A stretch of DNA of 5,381 bases from Bacillota bacterium. Lineage in GTDB: Bacteria; Bacillota; Clostridia; Oscillospirales; Ruminococcaceae. Under the pieces are notes generated by a model that ran no database searches, was not told where the DNA came from, and was given only the letters and a program-made list of their open reading frames with translations. The position numbers and the translations under genes were made by a program. Shown piece after piece: positions 5,148-5,381 of this stretch (positions within the stretch are counted from its first letter, which is position 1; each line of letters opens with the position of its first letter). The stretch lies in NCBI GenBank assembly GCA_023395435.1, contig JAEWZG010000115.1:1-5381 (forward strand). Direction: 5' to 3'.

Positions 5148-5381
5148 AGTTTCAGAGTCTTTTGCAGATTTTTGCAAAGAATAAGAACACTGACCATTCC
5201 TTTTTGGAATTGAGGCCATACGGACAGCCGGGTCAACTGCCGAGTGCAACAAAATAGTGTTGCAATTATTGATTGAGTTAAAAGCTCAAATTTTATAAGT
5301 TGGTTACTTTATAACCATGTGTAAATCCTACACACACTTGTGAAACGGTCAATAAGAGTAGTAAAAGTATTCTTGCTATAT
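5148..5381 (+). ncRNA. candidate structured RNA or riboswitch leader (cut by window end)
   Basis: This stretch has no open frame and carries seven consecutive short stem-loops. Arms are 5161-5166/5173-5178, 5196-5200/5206-5210, 5245-5250/5259-5264, 5273-5277/5285-5289, 5301-5306/5312-5317, 5318-5323/5329-5334 and 5354-5360/5368-5374. TGACC (5191-5195) can pair with GGTCA (5347-5351) to close a multi-branch domain. An alternative GGTCA at 5231-5235 would give a switch or pseudoknot. The part around 5214-5250 is GC-richer than the flanks. It starts at a strong promoter. I could not match it to tRNA, tmRNA, SRP RNA, RNase P RNA or a riboswitch consensus I know. A small RNA or the leader of a gene beyond the window are both possible. 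Confidence 0.5.

Noticed and set aside
5300..5381. Cobalamin riboswitch
   Set aside because: GTGTAAATCC recalls part of some clostridial B12 elements, but the invariant GCCACTG-type core is not visible and the window ends, so I could not support the call.
5148..5381. SRP RNA, RNase P RNA, tmRNA or T-box leader
   Set aside because: The conserved cores of these RNAs as I know them are absent (for example GGAAGG...AGCAGCC, GAGGAAAGTCC, or a T-box GGGTGG).
1..5381. CRISPR array or transposase/insertion sequence
   Set aside because: There are no regularly spaced repeats and no transposase-like frame; the only long repeats are the att copies and the integrase relic block.

Overview
The window reads as a low-GC Gram-positive chromosome, most likely a gut-type member of the Clostridia. 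This is inferred from the high A/T content, strong GGAGG-type ribosome binding sites, a T-tract terminator after nearly every unit and a CCA-encoding tRNA gene. No species can be named from the sequence alone.

Left part (1-3602): an intact tRNA-Ser(GGA) gene is followed by a 3.4 kb cargo islet. The 3' 56 bases of the tRNA, from inside the anticodon to the CCA end, recur exactly at 3512-3567, so 71-126 and 3512-3567 look like the two att sites of a tRNA-targeting integrative element. Between them lie an extremely A/T-rich gene for a two-helix membrane protein of unknown family (289-1425), a decayed 3' end of a tyrosine integrase gene on the minus strand (1482-1600), a MerR-family regulator with a GyrI-like ligand domain (1665-2498), and a beta-propeller lipoprotein (2547-3500). 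The regulator and lipoprotein form a module: a promoter with the MerR-type 19-bp spacer and a dyad overlaps the regulator's stop codon and reads into the lipoprotein gene.

Middle part (3512-4500): after the second att copy, the terminator and the paired direct repeats seen downstream of the first copy recur in diverged form. Their changes are compensatory or matched. A glutaredoxin-like gene on the minus strand (3711-4028) and a second integrase relic (about 4243-4366) follow. The order att, repeats, cargo gene, minus-strand integrase relic is thus repeated, which suggests two related elements accreted at one tRNA gene, both with dead integrases. Two large hairpins (4368-4453) close this part.

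Right part (4500-5381): a small four-helix membrane protein is encoded on the minus strand. Diverging from it is a near-consensus plus-strand promoter (5112-5140) that drives a roughly 230-base non-coding stretch rich in consecutive hairpins and cut by the window edge. It is a candidate structured RNA or riboswitch leader that I cannot assign to a known class.

The observations most worth following are the integrase-less att-flanked islet with its matched arm repeats and terminators, the orphan two-helix cargo protein, the self-contained MerR/propeller switch, and the structured RNA at the right edge.
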